Shown here: piece after piece, positions 46,322 through 55,419 of the stretch
How positions within the stretch are numbered: the first letter of the stretch is position 1
How the letters are laid out: each line of letters opens with the position of its first letter
NCBI GenBank assembly: GCA_963763115.1
Contig: CAVXNM010000035.1
Coordinates: forward strand, 92,061-156,060
Reading direction: 5' to 3'
DNA: 64,000 nt
DNA from: CAVQCA01 sp963763115
GTDB taxonomy: Bacteria > Pseudomonadota > Gammaproteobacteria > UBA9214
Translations under genes and position numbers: made by a program
Notes under the pieces: model-generated
Database searches by the model: none
What the model was told of the DNA's origin: nothing
The model's input: the letters and a program-made list of their open reading frames with translations, nothing else

Positions 46322-47089
46322 CTATCGCGGCAGCCAGACGGTTCCGCGGGGACCTTGCAGGGCCTGCAGCGGGTGGCCATACAGACGTTCCAGGTTAGGC
46401 TGCGTCAGCACCGCTTCGGCCGTCCCCTGCAGGGTCTCACCAGTGCCGAACAGCAGCAGGAAGTGATCGCAGTAGCGCAGGGCAAGATTGAGTTCATGCA
46501 GCACGATAAGCATGGACTTCGCTTCGACCCGCGTCCGCTGCCTCAGCAGATCCAGGATGAGAATCTGGTGATGTAGATCCATGTGGTTGGTCGGTTCATC
46601 CAGCAGCAAGACCTGCGGATCCTGCACCAGGAGTGTGGCGATGCCCAGTCGCCGGCGTTCACCACCGGAGAGCGTGGCGATGCCGCGGGTTTCCATGTCT
46701 TCCAGTCCGACAGCGCGCAACGCCTCGATGGCTGCGGCGTAGTCCGCCGCGTCTTCCCACTGAAATGGGCCCAGATAGGGGTGCCGGCCGATCAGGACAG
46801 TCTCCATGACACTGGCAGGGAAGGCATCCTGATGGTCCTGCAGTAACACGCCGATGTGCCGGGCTATGCTGCGCCGGTTGAGGGATGTCAATGGCGTTTC
46901 ATCGAGTTTTATGCGGCCGAAGTCGGGACGACGCAAACCGGCCAGTGTATGCAGGAGGGTGGTTTTGCCGGCGCCGTTGCGTCCGAGAAGTGCCCAGTTT
47001 TCCCCGGCATTGATGTGCAGATCGAGCTGGCGGCAGATCTCAACCCCGCCGATGCGGATGCCGAGCTGTGCTGCCTCAAGGCGTGACAT
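46322..47089 (-). CDS. btuD: Vitamin B12 ABC transporter ATP-binding protein
   Basis: A 255-residue ATPase of the iron-siderophore/B12 class: Walker A LLGRNGAGKTTLLHTL, Q-loop LLQDHQDAFP, signature LSGGERRRLGIA, Walker B VLLLDEPTNHMD and the switch His in VLHELNLAL. It follows btuC with a five-base gap. Cobalamin specificity is inferred from neighbouring btuF/btuB. Confidence 0.91.
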   Translation of the reverse strand: MSRLEAAQLGIRIGGVEICRQLDLHINAGENWALLGRNGAGKTTLLHTLAGLRRPDFGRIKLDETPLTSLNRRSIARHIGVLLQDHQDAFPASVMETVLIGRHPYLGPFQWEDAADYAAAIEALRAVGLEDMETRGIATLSGGERRRLGIATLLVQDPQVLLLDEPTNHMDLHHQILILDLLRQRTRVEAKSMLIVLHELNLALRYCDHFLLLFGTGETLQGTAEAVLTQPNLERLYGHPLQALQGPRGTVWLPR

Positions 47090-47094
47090 ACGGG

Positions 47095-48084
47095 TTATCC
47101 ATCCCTGCCGTAGCGTTCACGGCTGTGATAAAGCAGGTAGAGAAATACCGGCACGCCGATCAGGGCGGTCAGGATGCCCACCGGTAACTGGCGCGGGGCG
47201 AGAATGGTCCGCGCCAGGGTATCGGCGAGTACCAGCAGGCTGCCACCCAACAGCGCCGCCGCGGGCAACAGCACCCGGTGATCCCGCACCCCCTGCAGGC
47301 GCAGCATATGCGGAACAATCAGCCCGACGAATCCGATGGTGCCTGCGCTGGTGACGGCCGCCGCGGTGAACAGTGACGCCAGGACATAGATCAGGCGCCG
47401 CAGTGACTGGATCGAAACCCCCAGTGTGGCGGCGACCAGTTCACCATGCGCCAGCAGGTTGAGTGAACGACCGAGCACAACCGCTGCCACCAGACCGGCC
47501 AGCAGTACGGTGAAGCCTCCTACCGGGGCAGCAGCGGTGGAGGATAAGTCGCCCATCAGCCAGAACAGCATGCCGCGCAGGTCCTGTTCGGGACTGAGTG
47601 CCAACAGAAAACCAATGGCGGCTCCCCAACCGGCGGCAACGACGACGCCGGTGAGTAGCAGTCGGCTGATATTCCAGCTGCCATGCCCGTGCGAAAGTCC
47701 AAAGACGAGCAACATGGACAGGAGTGCGCCTGCGAACGCGGCGCCCTGCAACCAGATACCACCCATGCCCAGCATTAGCATCAGCAGCGCCGCGACCGCC
47801 GCGCCACCCGAGATGCCGAGCACATAGGGGTCCGCCAGGGGGTTGCGCAGCAGAACCTGCATCAGTCCGCCGGCCAGCGCCAGTAGTGCTCCGGTGACAT
47901 AGGCCGCGGCGGTACGAGGCCAGCGCAGGTCGATAAGGACGCGTGAAGCAAGACCGTGCCCGTCTCCATGAATTGCGGAGAGCAGGTCGTGCCAGCCGAT
48001 CGGCATGCTGCCATTTGCCATGCTGAACATGATGCTGATGCTGCTCAGCAGAAAAAGTGACATAAAGAGCGCAAGGGGACGCAT
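47095..48084 (-). CDS. btuC: Vitamin B12 ABC transporter permease
   Basis: A FecCD-family permease of about 329 residues with roughly ten membrane spans. Recognisable: LRWPRTAAAYVTGALLALAG, LLRNPLADPYVLGISGGAA, and TIGFVGLIVPHMLR near the coupling helix. ATG 48084 is preferred over an upstream GTG at 48141, which would overlap the HAD gene. It forms an operon with btuD downstream and the HAD gene upstream. Confidence 0.91.
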   Translation of the reverse strand: MRPLALFMSLFLLSSISIMFSMANGSMPIGWHDLLSAIHGDGHGLASRVLIDLRWPRTAAAYVTGALLALAGGLMQVLLRNPLADPYVLGISGGAAVAALLMLMLGMGGIWLQGAAFAGALLSMLLVFGLSHGHGSWNISRLLLTGVVVAAGWGAAIGFLLALSPEQDLRGMLFWLMGDLSSTAAAPVGGFTVLLAGLVAAVVLGRSLNLLAHGELVAATLGVSIQSLRRLIYVLASLFTAAAVTSAGTIGFVGLIVPHMLRLQGVRDHRVLLPAAALLGGSLLVLADTLARTILAPRQLPVGILTALIGVPVFLYLLYHSRERYGRDG

Positions 48085-48113
48085 GGGCAAGAGTCGGGTA
48101 TAAGAAATGCGGG

Positions 48114-48770
48114 TTAATCCCTCAAGCTGATGACCGGCCACCCATAATCACCGGCATGCCGACGCAGGATTTCGTCGGGATCGACGGCTACGGGATAGGT
48201 TACTTTCTCAAGCAGTAGCAGGTCATTGTGTGAGTCGCTGTAGAACCAGCTGTTCTCGAGTGTCTGCCGGCGTGCCTCCAGCCAGTCGGATAACTTCCGA
48301 ACCTTGCCGTCCTGAAAACAGGGAATGTCGGTGATACCGCCCGTATAACGGCCATCGATCACTTCGGGGTCGGTGGCCAGCAGTTGCTCCACGCCGAACA
48401 GTGCGGCAATCGGACCGGTGATGAAGCGGTTGGTCGCTGTAATGATGACAGGCAGATGCCCCCTGTCGCGATGCTCGTTGATTAATGCCTGTGCCCTGGG
48501 AAGCAGGATCGGCATGATTTTTTCTTCAAGATACTGCCTGCGCCAGCGATTGAGCGTGGCCATGTCATGCTCGGCCAGGGGCCGCAGCTGGAAACGCAGA
48601 AATTCATGGATATCGAGTTCGCCCATCTTGTACTGGTCGTAGAATCGCTGGTTCTCCTGTTCGTAGTAATCCCGGTCGACGATGCCCTGTTCGGCGAGAA
48701 AACATCCCCACAGGTAATCGCTGTCTCCGGCCAGGAGGGTGTTGTCCAGGTCAAAAAGCGCAAGACTCAC
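48114..48770 (-). CDS. HAD-superfamily IB hydrolase (phosphatase)
   Basis: A protein of about 218 residues with the nucleophile motif LALFDLDNTLLAGDSDY, motif II VIITATN, and a motif III/IV region (DGKVRKLSDWLEARR, YSDSHNDLLLLE). This is the SerB-related IB subclass (TIGR01490 type), which dephosphorylates small metabolites. Upstream of btuC-btuD by 29 bases on the same strand, it may be co-transcribed with the B12 transporter, though a B12 role is not shown. GTG 48770 has GGGAG upstream; starts at ATG 48806 or 48833 are possible. Confidence 0.78.
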   Translation of the reverse strand: MSLALFDLDNTLLAGDSDYLWGCFLAEQGIVDRDYYEQENQRFYDQYKMGELDIHEFLRFQLRPLAEHDMATLNRWRRQYLEEKIMPILLPRAQALINEHRDRGHLPVIITATNRFITGPIAALFGVEQLLATDPEVIDGRYTGGITDIPCFQDGKVRKLSDWLEARRQTLENSWFYSDSHNDLLLLEKVTYPVAVDPDEILRRHAGDYGWPVISLRD

Positions 48771-48925
48771 CGGCGCTCCCTCATGTGAAAAAACCTCGTC
48801 CAGCATGACAGTGGGGGAGAGAAAAGGTAACACAGCCCTGCCTGGTGACGGCAGCCGGTAATTGCCCTCGACGGGCAGCTATGGGAGAATGTGACATCTG
48901 AAGAACTGCATGATGGATTTGTCAA

Positions 48926-49441
48926 GTGATTGATTTTGATGGATTCAGGCCGAATGTCGGCATCATTCTCTCCAATAGCGACGCGCGGGTGTTATGGGCG
49001 CGTCGCGTAGGTCAAGATGCCTGGCAGTTTCCTCAGGGCGGTATCCGCACCGATGAAACCCCGTGTGAGGCAATGTACCGGGAGCTGGCCGAGGAAGTGG
49101 GTCTGCGCCCCGAGCATGTCGAGCTGATGGGGGCGACGCGCGGCTGGTTGCGTTACCGTTTGCCGCGACAGTATATTCGTCGCAGTAGCCGCCCGGTCTG
49201 TATCGGGCAGAAACAGGTCTGGTTCATGCTGCGTTTGCTGGGTGACGACACCGAGGTTTGCCTGCATAGCACCGAAAAACCCGAGTTCGATCACTGGTGC
49301 TGGGTTGACTACTGGCATCCACTGAACGAGGTTGTAGCCTTCAAGCGTAACGTCTATAAACGGGCGTTGAAAGAACTGGCGCCGTTGCTGTTTTCTGAAG
49401 GGGATACCGATTTTCCCGGTAACCGGCGCTTGCCAAAGTAG
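48926..49441 (+). CDS. rppH: RNA pyrophosphohydrolase (Nudix)
   Basis: A 171-residue Nudix hydrolase that removes pyrophosphate from the 5' end of mRNA and so starts RNA decay. N-terminus FRPNVGIILSNSDARVLWAR, QDAWQFPQGGI and the Nudix box GGIRTDETPCEAMYRELAEE (residues 38-57) are typical of RppH. The start codon is GTG. ptsP follows in the same direction, a common gammaproteobacterial order. Confidence 0.95.
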   Translation: MIDFDGFRPNVGIILSNSDARVLWARRVGQDAWQFPQGGIRTDETPCEAMYRELAEEVGLRPEHVELMGATRGWLRYRLPRQYIRRSSRPVCIGQKQVWFMLRLLGDDTEVCLHSTEKPEFDHWCWVDYWHPLNEVVAFKRNVYKRALKELAPLLFSEGDTDFPGNRRLPK

Positions 49442-49522
49442 GCAGGCATAAGGCATAAGATCCTGGTCGCTGTGCAAGACGCCGTTTCTGGCGCCTCATT
49501 TCCCCCTAACGGAGCCGTACCT

Positions 49523-51790
49523 ATGCTGGATATCCTCCGGCGCATCATCCAGGAAGTCAATGCGGCGCCCGATTTGCAGAAGGCGCTGGATATCATCGTC
49601 CAGCGTGTCCACGTCAATGTGGGGGTGGACGTTGCTTCGGTATACCTCCTGGATGTGGAGCACCACCAGTATGTGCTGATGGCCACCGAGGGTTTTCGCA
49701 AGGACGCCATAGGCAAGGTGCGCATCGACAAGGGCATGGGACTTATCGGCATGGTGGCTGAGCGCGAGGAACCGGTTAACCTGGATGACGCTCCCAGCCA
49801 TCCGCAGTATCTGTTCATCGTCGAAACGGGTGAACAACCTTACCATGGGTTTCTCGGCGTGCCGATCATCCAGTACCGCAAGGTACTCGGGGTCCTGGTG
49901 GTTCGCCAGCGGGAATACCGTAAATTCGGCGAAGAGGAAGAGGCCTTCCTGGTGACCCTGGCGGCGCAGCTTGCCGGCGCCATAACCCATGCGGGAGCCA
50001 GCGGCGAGATTTCCAGACTGCTGGAGGACAGGGACGAGGTTTCGGTGACGCTGCGGGGATTGCCCGGGGCGCCGGGACTGGCCATCGGGCAGGCCATGGT
50101 GGTGTATCCGCCGCAGAACCTCGATGCCATCCCGGACCGCAAGCCCGTTGACATCGATACCGAAGTCGAGAGCTTTTACGAGGCCGTGGCCGCCGTCCAG
50201 GATGACATGCGGGATTATTCCAATCGCTTGTCCGGCTCGCTGCCGGCAGAAGATCTTGCCTTGTTCGATGCCCTGCTGCTCATGCTCGACAGTTACAGTC
50301 TGGTCGGCAAGACAGTGGAGCGCATCCGTGAGGGCAACTGGGCACCGGGCGCCTTGCGCCAGACTATCGCGGATCACGTACAGGTATTCGAGTCGATGGA
50401 AGATGCCTACCTGCGGGAGCGCGCCAGCGATATCCGGGACCTGGGCCGCAGGATTGTTACCCATATCCAGCGCGACCGGCCCGCGGTCCGACCGGTTTAT
50501 TCCTCGACGGTACTGGTCGGCAAGGAGATCAGCGCGGGACAACTGGCCGAGGTTCCAACCGAACATCTCGCGGGTATTGTCTCGACCAGTGGATCCAGTT
50601 CGTCCCATGTTGCCATCCTTGCACAGGCTCTCGGCATACCCGCCGTGATGGGGGTGGAGGACCTGCCGGTGGCGCGCCTGGAAGGGCAAACGCTGATTGC
50701 CGATGGCTATCGCGGCGAGGTTTTCGTGCGTCCGTCAGAGCTGCTGCTGGATGAGTTCCTGCGTCTGCAAGCCGAGGAAACCGAACTGACCAGGGGCCTG
50801 GAGGGGATGGCTGACCTGCCGTCGGTGACCCCGGACGGTGTACACGTACCGCTTTACCTGAATACCGGCCTGGTGTTTTCAGACATTGAATTGTCCATGC
50901 ACAGTAAGAGTGACGGCGTCGGACTGTACCGTACCGAGATACCGTTTCTGATCCGTGATCAGTTTCCCGGTGAAGAGGAACAACTGCGTATTTACCGCAA
51001 GGCGCTGGAAGCCTTCGCGCCGAGGCCAGTGACGCTGCGCACGCTTGATGTCGGCGGCGACAAGGTGCTGTCCTACTTCCCGGTCAAGGAAGACAACCCG
51101 TTCCTTGGCTGGCGCGGCATTCGCATATCACTCGATCACCCGGAAATTTTTCTGACCCAGTTGCGCGCCATGCTGCGCGCCAGTGTCGGACTGGATAATC
51201 TCACGATTCTGTTGCCCATGGTGTCGACGGTTACCGAGATCGATATCGCCATGACCTTCATCTCACAGGCGATGGGTGAACTGATCGAGGAGGGCATGGA
51301 GGTTCATCGCCCGCCCATCGGCGTCATGATCGAGGTGCCGTCAGCGGTCTACCAGGTGGCGGTCATGGCGCAGCGAGTGGATTTCTTCTCCATAGGCACC
51401 AATGACCTCACCCAGTACCTGCTGGCGGTAGACCGCAACAATACCCGCGTCGCCGGGCTTTACCAGACATTGCATCCGGCTGTGTTGCGGGCGATCAGAC
51501 AGGTGGTGGAGGCGGCACACGAATTGGGCAAACCGGTCAGCGTCTGCGGTGAAATGGCCGGTGATCCGGCAGCCGTGCTTGCACTGCTGGGACTCTGCGT
51601 CGACAGTCTGAGCATGTCAGTCAGCAGTCTGCCGCGTGTTAAATGGGTGATAAGGAGTTTCACCCGTTCCGAAGCACGGGACCTGCTCGATCAGGTCTGG
51701 TACATGGAGGACCCGCACGCGATCAGGGCGCTCTACAACAGCGTGCTTGTGCAGGGTGGTCTGGGGGGGCTTGTGCGTCCCGGCAATTGA
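49523..51790 (+). CDS. ptsP: Phosphoenolpyruvate-protein phosphotransferase PtsP (EI-Ntr)
   Basis: A 755-residue enzyme I of the nitrogen PTS. An N-terminal GAF domain (about 15-155) is followed by the PEP-utilising N-terminal, mobile (active His near 362 in SSSHVAILAQALGIP) and C-terminal TIM-barrel domains (SDGVGLYRTEIPFL, LDVGGDKVLSYF, FFSIGTNDLTQYLL, CGEMAGDP). It passes phosphate from PEP to NPr in nitrogen or potassium regulation. ATG 49523 is chosen because it is the family N-terminus MLDILRRIIQEVN. A 7-G run occurs near the C-terminal end. Confidence 0.95.
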   Translation: MLDILRRIIQEVNAAPDLQKALDIIVQRVHVNVGVDVASVYLLDVEHHQYVLMATEGFRKDAIGKVRIDKGMGLIGMVAEREEPVNLDDAPSHPQYLFIVETGEQPYHGFLGVPIIQYRKVLGVLVVRQREYRKFGEEEEAFLVTLAAQLAGAITHAGASGEISRLLEDRDEVSVTLRGLPGAPGLAIGQAMVVYPPQNLDAIPDRKPVDIDTEVESFYEAVAAVQDDMRDYSNRLSGSLPAEDLALFDALLLMLDSYSLVGKTVERIREGNWAPGALRQTIADHVQVFESMEDAYLRERASDIRDLGRRIVTHIQRDRPAVRPVYSSTVLVGKEISAGQLAEVPTEHLAGIVSTSGSSSSHVAILAQALGIPAVMGVEDLPVARLEGQTLIADGYRGEVFVRPSELLLDEFLRLQAEETELTRGLEGMADLPSVTPDGVHVPLYLNTGLVFSDIELSMHSKSDGVGLYRTEIPFLIRDQFPGEEEQLRIYRKALEAFAPRPVTLRTLDVGGDKVLSYFPVKEDNPFLGWRGIRISLDHPEIFLTQLRAMLRASVGLDNLTILLPMVSTVTEIDIAMTFISQAMGELIEEGMEVHRPPIGVMIEVPSAVYQVAVMAQRVDFFSIGTNDLTQYLLAVDRNNTRVAGLYQTLHPAVLRAIRQVVEAAHELGKPVSVCGEMAGDPAAVLALLGLCVDSLSMSVSSLPRVKWVIRSFTRSEARDLLDQVWYMEDPHAIRALYNSVLVQGGLGGLVRPGN

Positions 51791-52091
51791 TGCGAACGTT
51801 TCATGGATCATTTCTCCATGGTGGTGGTGAGTATCGGGCTGTATACTGTTTAAATGAAAACTATTCGCATTATTGATCATATCAAGTTATGACAGATTGC
51901 GCCGTCTATAGACTGCCGAAATATCCTTATGTTTTTGTTATTATTGTAGATTCAGACAAGCCTATGACCCCTGTGTGGCCGAACATATGACAATCGCTAT
52001 GCTTGTTAGCTGGCGCAGGAGACAAACACGGTTTATATTTGATCCAGGTTCATTGTAACTATTCAGGCATGTACCGAATACGAGGTTTCAT
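51791..52091. other. Non-coding gap upstream of the IscA-like gene
   Basis: About 300 bases without a supported gene. AT-rich stretches at 51840-51960 could carry a promoter for the following gene; no motif is strong enough to assign. Confidence 0.3.
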
Positions 52092-52499
52092 ATGACACAA
52101 ACAGCCACACAACAAGCAGTTACACAGCCGGAGATGACGCTGGCAGCCACTGACCTGAGTCTTACTCCGGCGGCACGTGAGAAAATGGCCGACTTGTTCA
52201 GCCAGGTTGATGATGCCGATCTGCAGGCCATCCGGGTTTTTGTTTCCGGCGGCGGTTGCGGGGGCATGGGATATGGCATGACCTTCACCGACTCGCGGAC
52301 TGAATATGATTATGTACGCGAGGAGAACGGTTTCAGCGTCTTTGTCGATGCCGTGGCGATCAATTACCTGCGCGGCGTGGAGATCGATTATGTCGAGCGT
52401 CCGACGGGCGCCAGTTTTGTCTTCAACAATGCCTTTGCCCTGACGGGGGGTTCGGGTACCTGTGGCGCCTGCGGTGCAGCGGGCGGGGGTTGTGCCTGA
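52092..52499 (+). CDS. A-type iron-sulfur carrier-like protein (HesB/IscA family)
   Basis: A 135-residue HesB/IscA fold protein. Three conserved cysteine positions are present: Cys56 in SGGGCGGMGYGM and the pair in GTCGACG (Cys124, Cys127), plus an additional Cys134 near the end. A low-complexity Thr/Gln/Ala-rich N-terminal extension (about 20 residues) is unusual for IscA. It differs clearly from the canonical ErpA later in the window. The stop overlaps the start of the ATP-grasp gene, suggesting they work together. Confidence 0.85.
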   Translation: MTQTATQQAVTQPEMTLAATDLSLTPAAREKMADLFSQVDDADLQAIRVFVSGGGCGGMGYGMTFTDSRTEYDYVREENGFSVFVDAVAINYLRGVEIDYVERPTGASFVFNNAFALTGGSGTCGACGAAGGGCA

Positions 52500-53770
52500 C
52501 GCAATCCCGACCGAAGGAGGCGGCGCGCCTCCTTTTGATCGCTCCACCAAACAGTTACCGGACTGTTCCTTATCTCGAAGCGGCACGGCGGCAGGGCATT
52601 AATGTCCTGGTTGCCTCTGAGGGCAGGTTTTCCCTGGTCGGCGAGATCGCTGACGGGTTGCATATTGATCTCGAGGACCCGGCGGCGATCGAGCGGCTGC
52701 TGGCCGCCAATATCGAAAATCCCTTTACCGGCGTGGTGGCTACTGACGATGCCAGTGTGGAACTCGCCAGTCGAATCGCCCGGGCGTTGAATCTTCCGCA
52801 CAATCCGCCGCAAGCTGCGCGGCTGACCCGGCGCAAGGACCTGTCTCGAAAGGCGCTCGCCACCGCGGGTGTGCCCGTACCCGGGTTCCGGATCATCGAT
52901 TTGCAACAACCGATCGACTCCCAGCTTGGCCGACTGGAATACCCGTGTGTGATCAAGCCGCTGTCGCTTTCGGCCAGTCGCGGCGTCATCCGGGTGGATA
53001 ACGCGGGAGCGCTGCATACGGCCTGCGCGCGCATTGAGCGGATCCTTGACGGCGAGACGACTCGAAACGGCTTCGTCTCAACCCACCTGCTGATTGAAGC
53101 TTTCATGTCCGGCCCCGAAGTTGCTATTGAAGGCCTGTTGAGAGAAGGACGGTTGAACGTGCTGGCTATATTCGATAAACCGGACCCGCTGGACGGCCCA
53201 TTCTTCGAAGAGACGTATTACATCTTACCCTCGCGCCATGACGAGAACATCAAGGCGCGGATCATCAGGCGCGTCGAAGAGGCCTGTCTGGCGCTCGGAT
53301 TACGTGAAGGTCCGGTACACGCGGAGGTGCGTATTAACGGGGGGGATGGCGTCATCCTTGAGGTTGCCTCGCGCACGATCGGGGGGGATTGTGCCCGCCT
53401 CCTGCGTTTTGGCGCCGGGCAGGCGCTGGAGGACCTGGTGATCTCGCATGCCGTCGGCAAGTCGTTACCGGTGATGCCACAGGAAGGCGGTGCCGGTGTG
53501 TTGATGATTCCCATTACCGAAGCCGGCATACTGCGGCGCATCGAGGGTATCCCGCAGGCGCGTGCCGTGCCCTGGATTGACGATATCCTGATCGGCATCC
53601 GCGAGGGTTACGAACTCGTGCCGTTACCGGAAGGAGCCACCTATCTGGGTTTTATCTTCGCCCATGCCCCGACTCCCGCCGCGGCAGAGGCGGCACTGCG
53701 GGAGTCGCACGCGAAGCTGAAAATTGTAGTGGCTCCGGTGATGGTGCTGGAGGACAGGCGACAACACTGA
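52490..53770 (+). CDS. ATP-grasp enzyme (carboxylate-amine ligase-like)
   Basis: A 426-residue ATP-grasp protein: a pre-ATP-grasp region (1-110, LLIAPPNSYRTVPYLEAARR), the ATP-binding LEYPCVIKPLSLSASRGVIR (about 150-169) and the metal-binding EVRINGGDGVILEVASRTIG (about 281-300, with GG-DC following). A C-terminal domain resembling a biotin-carboxylase-like cap completes it. The substrate is unknown. TTG 52490 overlaps the upstream stop by ten bases; the codon and lack of RBS make the start uncertain. Two 7-G runs lie near 53340-53390. Confidence 0.7.
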   Translation: MCLTQSRPKEAARLLLIAPPNSYRTVPYLEAARRQGINVLVASEGRFSLVGEIADGLHIDLEDPAAIERLLAANIENPFTGVVATDDASVELASRIARALNLPHNPPQAARLTRRKDLSRKALATAGVPVPGFRIIDLQQPIDSQLGRLEYPCVIKPLSLSASRGVIRVDNAGALHTACARIERILDGETTRNGFVSTHLLIEAFMSGPEVAIEGLLREGRLNVLAIFDKPDPLDGPFFEETYYILPSRHDENIKARIIRRVEEACLALGLREGPVHAEVRINGGDGVILEVASRTIGGDCARLLRFGAGQALEDLVISHAVGKSLPVMPQEGGAGVLMIPITEAGILRRIEGIPQARAVPWIDDILIGIREGYELVPLPEGATYLGFIFAHAPTPAAAEAALRESHAKLKIVVAPVMVLEDRRQH

Positions 53771-53852
53771 GATGTGAAACACGGCGCGGGAAAACGCAAG
53801 ACGGGAATTCAACCCGGATGTATGACGTTTCCGGTTTTATATCCGGAGGTCA

Positions 53853-54137
53853 TCACTTCTTGGCCCCGGGCGGTCGAAATCCTTCTGGGGTCGAACCATA
53901 ATCACCCTCCCCGAACAGAAAACCCACCATGTGTTTTTCGATCAGCTCGATGCTGCCCTTGTCGGCGGTATTCAAACCATTCTCATTAATGATCATAGTC
54001 AGGCGTTCCAGCCACTTTTGCCAGCCTTCGCTGGAAACATTTTCGTAAATACGCATACCCAGGGGGCCGGGATGGGGGGGTGCATCCAGCCCCTCGGCTT
54101 CACGTTTCAATACGACACAATTGACGATGCGACTCAT
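53853..54137 (-). CDS. yggX: Fe(2+)-trafficking / oxidative damage protection protein
   Basis: A 94-residue protein of the YggX family with the conserved N-terminus SRIVNCVVLKREAEGLD (Cys7), GPLGMRIYENVSSEGWQKWL, and MIINENGLN. Proposed to protect Fe-S clusters and traffic iron. ATG 54137 has a GGAGGTG site. It converges with the ATP-grasp gene. Confidence 0.95.
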   Translation of the reverse strand: MSRIVNCVVLKREAEGLDAPPHPGPLGMRIYENVSSEGWQKWLERLTMIINENGLNTADKGSIELIEKHMVGFLFGEGDYGSTPEGFRPPGAKK

Positions 54138-54235
54138 GTGTTTTCACCTCCAGTCATCGGAATCTATAAGTATACAACCTGATTGCGCTATCGCCGCCCG
54201 TTACCCTGTTTTCAGCATGGTTGTATGCGTCGCGG

Positions 54236-54778
54236 TTATGAATGGCCACCCGCTGCAACGGGAGGCGAGGTCAGTGAAGGCTTGAGCATGGCCAGAATAC
54301 TGTTCCGCACCCTATCCATGTCCATGCGGCCGGTCTTCTGGTATACGACCCGACCGTCAGGGGCAATCAGGAACGTGGTGGGTGTGAGTTCCACATCCCC
54401 GAAGGCGCGCGCGGCATGGGCATCGATGTCTAGCGCGAGTGTATAGGGGATGCTGCGCGACTCCTGCACAGCCAGAACCCTATTGGGGGGAGCGTAGAAC
54501 ATGGCGATTCCGATAATCTTTAGTCCTTGCGGGGACATGTCGTGGTAAAGATCGATGAGGTTTGGTATTTCCTCCATGCAGGAAGTGCAGGTGGTCGCCC
54601 AGAAGGTCACCAGCAGTGGTTTGCCGCGCATGCCTGTCAGGGCTATCCTTTCGCCGGTGGTGGTCACAACCGTTATGTCCGGTGCTTCCTGCAGTCCGGT
54701 TGGCTTCAGCCAGAGGTAACCGCACACGGCCATCAGCGATATGGCAGACAGGCTGATCAGGACTGTTCTGGGTTTCAT
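54236..54778 (-). CDS. TlpA/ResA-like membrane-anchored thioredoxin
   Basis: A 180-residue periplasmic thiol-disulfide protein: a signal anchor (residues 5-25), a thioredoxin fold with the active site CTSC in FWATTCTSCMEEIP (near residues 66-69), and a C-terminal LTPTTFLIAPDGRVVYQK with the cis-Pro. It is probably involved in cytochrome c maturation or periplasmic disulfide reduction. It overlaps DUF4126 by four bases (ATGA). Confidence 0.88.
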   Translation of the reverse strand: MKPRTVLISLSAISLMAVCGYLWLKPTGLQEAPDITVVTTTGERIALTGMRGKPLLVTFWATTCTSCMEEIPNLIDLYHDMSPQGLKIIGIAMFYAPPNRVLAVQESRSIPYTLALDIDAHAARAFGDVELTPTTFLIAPDGRVVYQKTGRMDMDRVRNSILAMLKPSLTSPPVAAGGHS

Positions 54779-55419
54779 TTCCGGATATCGGTTACGGTAG
54801 ACGGTTTTTTCTCTGCTTCGGATTCGGGGGTGCCCGCCAGCCTGCCCAGTTTTGCAAAGACACGTCTGATCCCGCCCCAGATCCTGGGCAACAACCAGGA
54901 TATGGCCATGATAAACAGTCCCAGGAGTAACAGGAAGAGCAGTGGATGATGCAGTGCCGTCCAGAGGCCGGCAATGACGGCGACATCTTCACCGATGGAC
55001 GCAAACCAGTTGGTGAAAGGTTCCGGAGAGGTATTGATCAGGACGCGGCCACCGGTCTTGACAAGATGACTGCCCGTGGCCAGTGTGCCTCCGGTAAGAG
55101 CGGCGGCGAGTTGTGACCCGGTGCCGACGTCACCCATTGCACCTGCTGCGAGTGCCGCCCCTGCCGGTATGCGGATAAAGGTTTGAATCAGATCCCAGCC
55201 AGTGTCGACACCGGGTACCTTGTCCGCGAAGAATTCTATGCAATACATAACGCCTGCGGCGAGCATGATCACGGGATTGGTGAGTATCTGCAACTCGGGC
55301 GGCAAATCGATATTTCCGGTGGAACCCAGGTAACCCAGCATGACGATGGCCGCATAGAGATTGATGCCGCTGGCCCATGCCACGCCCATGGTCAGGGCGA
55401 TGGTTTGAGTGATATCCAT
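54775..55419 (-). CDS. DUF4126 membrane protein
   Basis: A 214-residue integral membrane protein of the DUF4126 family: MDITQTIALTMGVAWASGIN at the N-terminus, GAALAAGAMGDVGTGSQLAA in the middle, then a hydrophobic region (about 155-180) and a Lys-rich C-terminus. The function is unknown. It is coupled to the TlpA-like gene. Confidence 0.82.
   Translation of the reverse strand: MDITQTIALTMGVAWASGINLYAAIVMLGYLGSTGNIDLPPELQILTNPVIMLAAGVMYCIEFFADKVPGVDTGWDLIQTFIRIPAGAALAAGAMGDVGTGSQLAAALTGGTLATGSHLVKTGGRVLINTSPEPFTNWFASIGEDVAVIAGLWTALHHPLLFLLLLGLFIMAISWLLPRIWGGIRRVFAKLGRLAGTPESEAEKKPSTVTDIRK

Noticed and set aside
49496..50689. 397-codon minus-strand open frame opposite ptsP
   Set aside because: Antisense to ptsP with intact catalytic motifs; no independent start signal.
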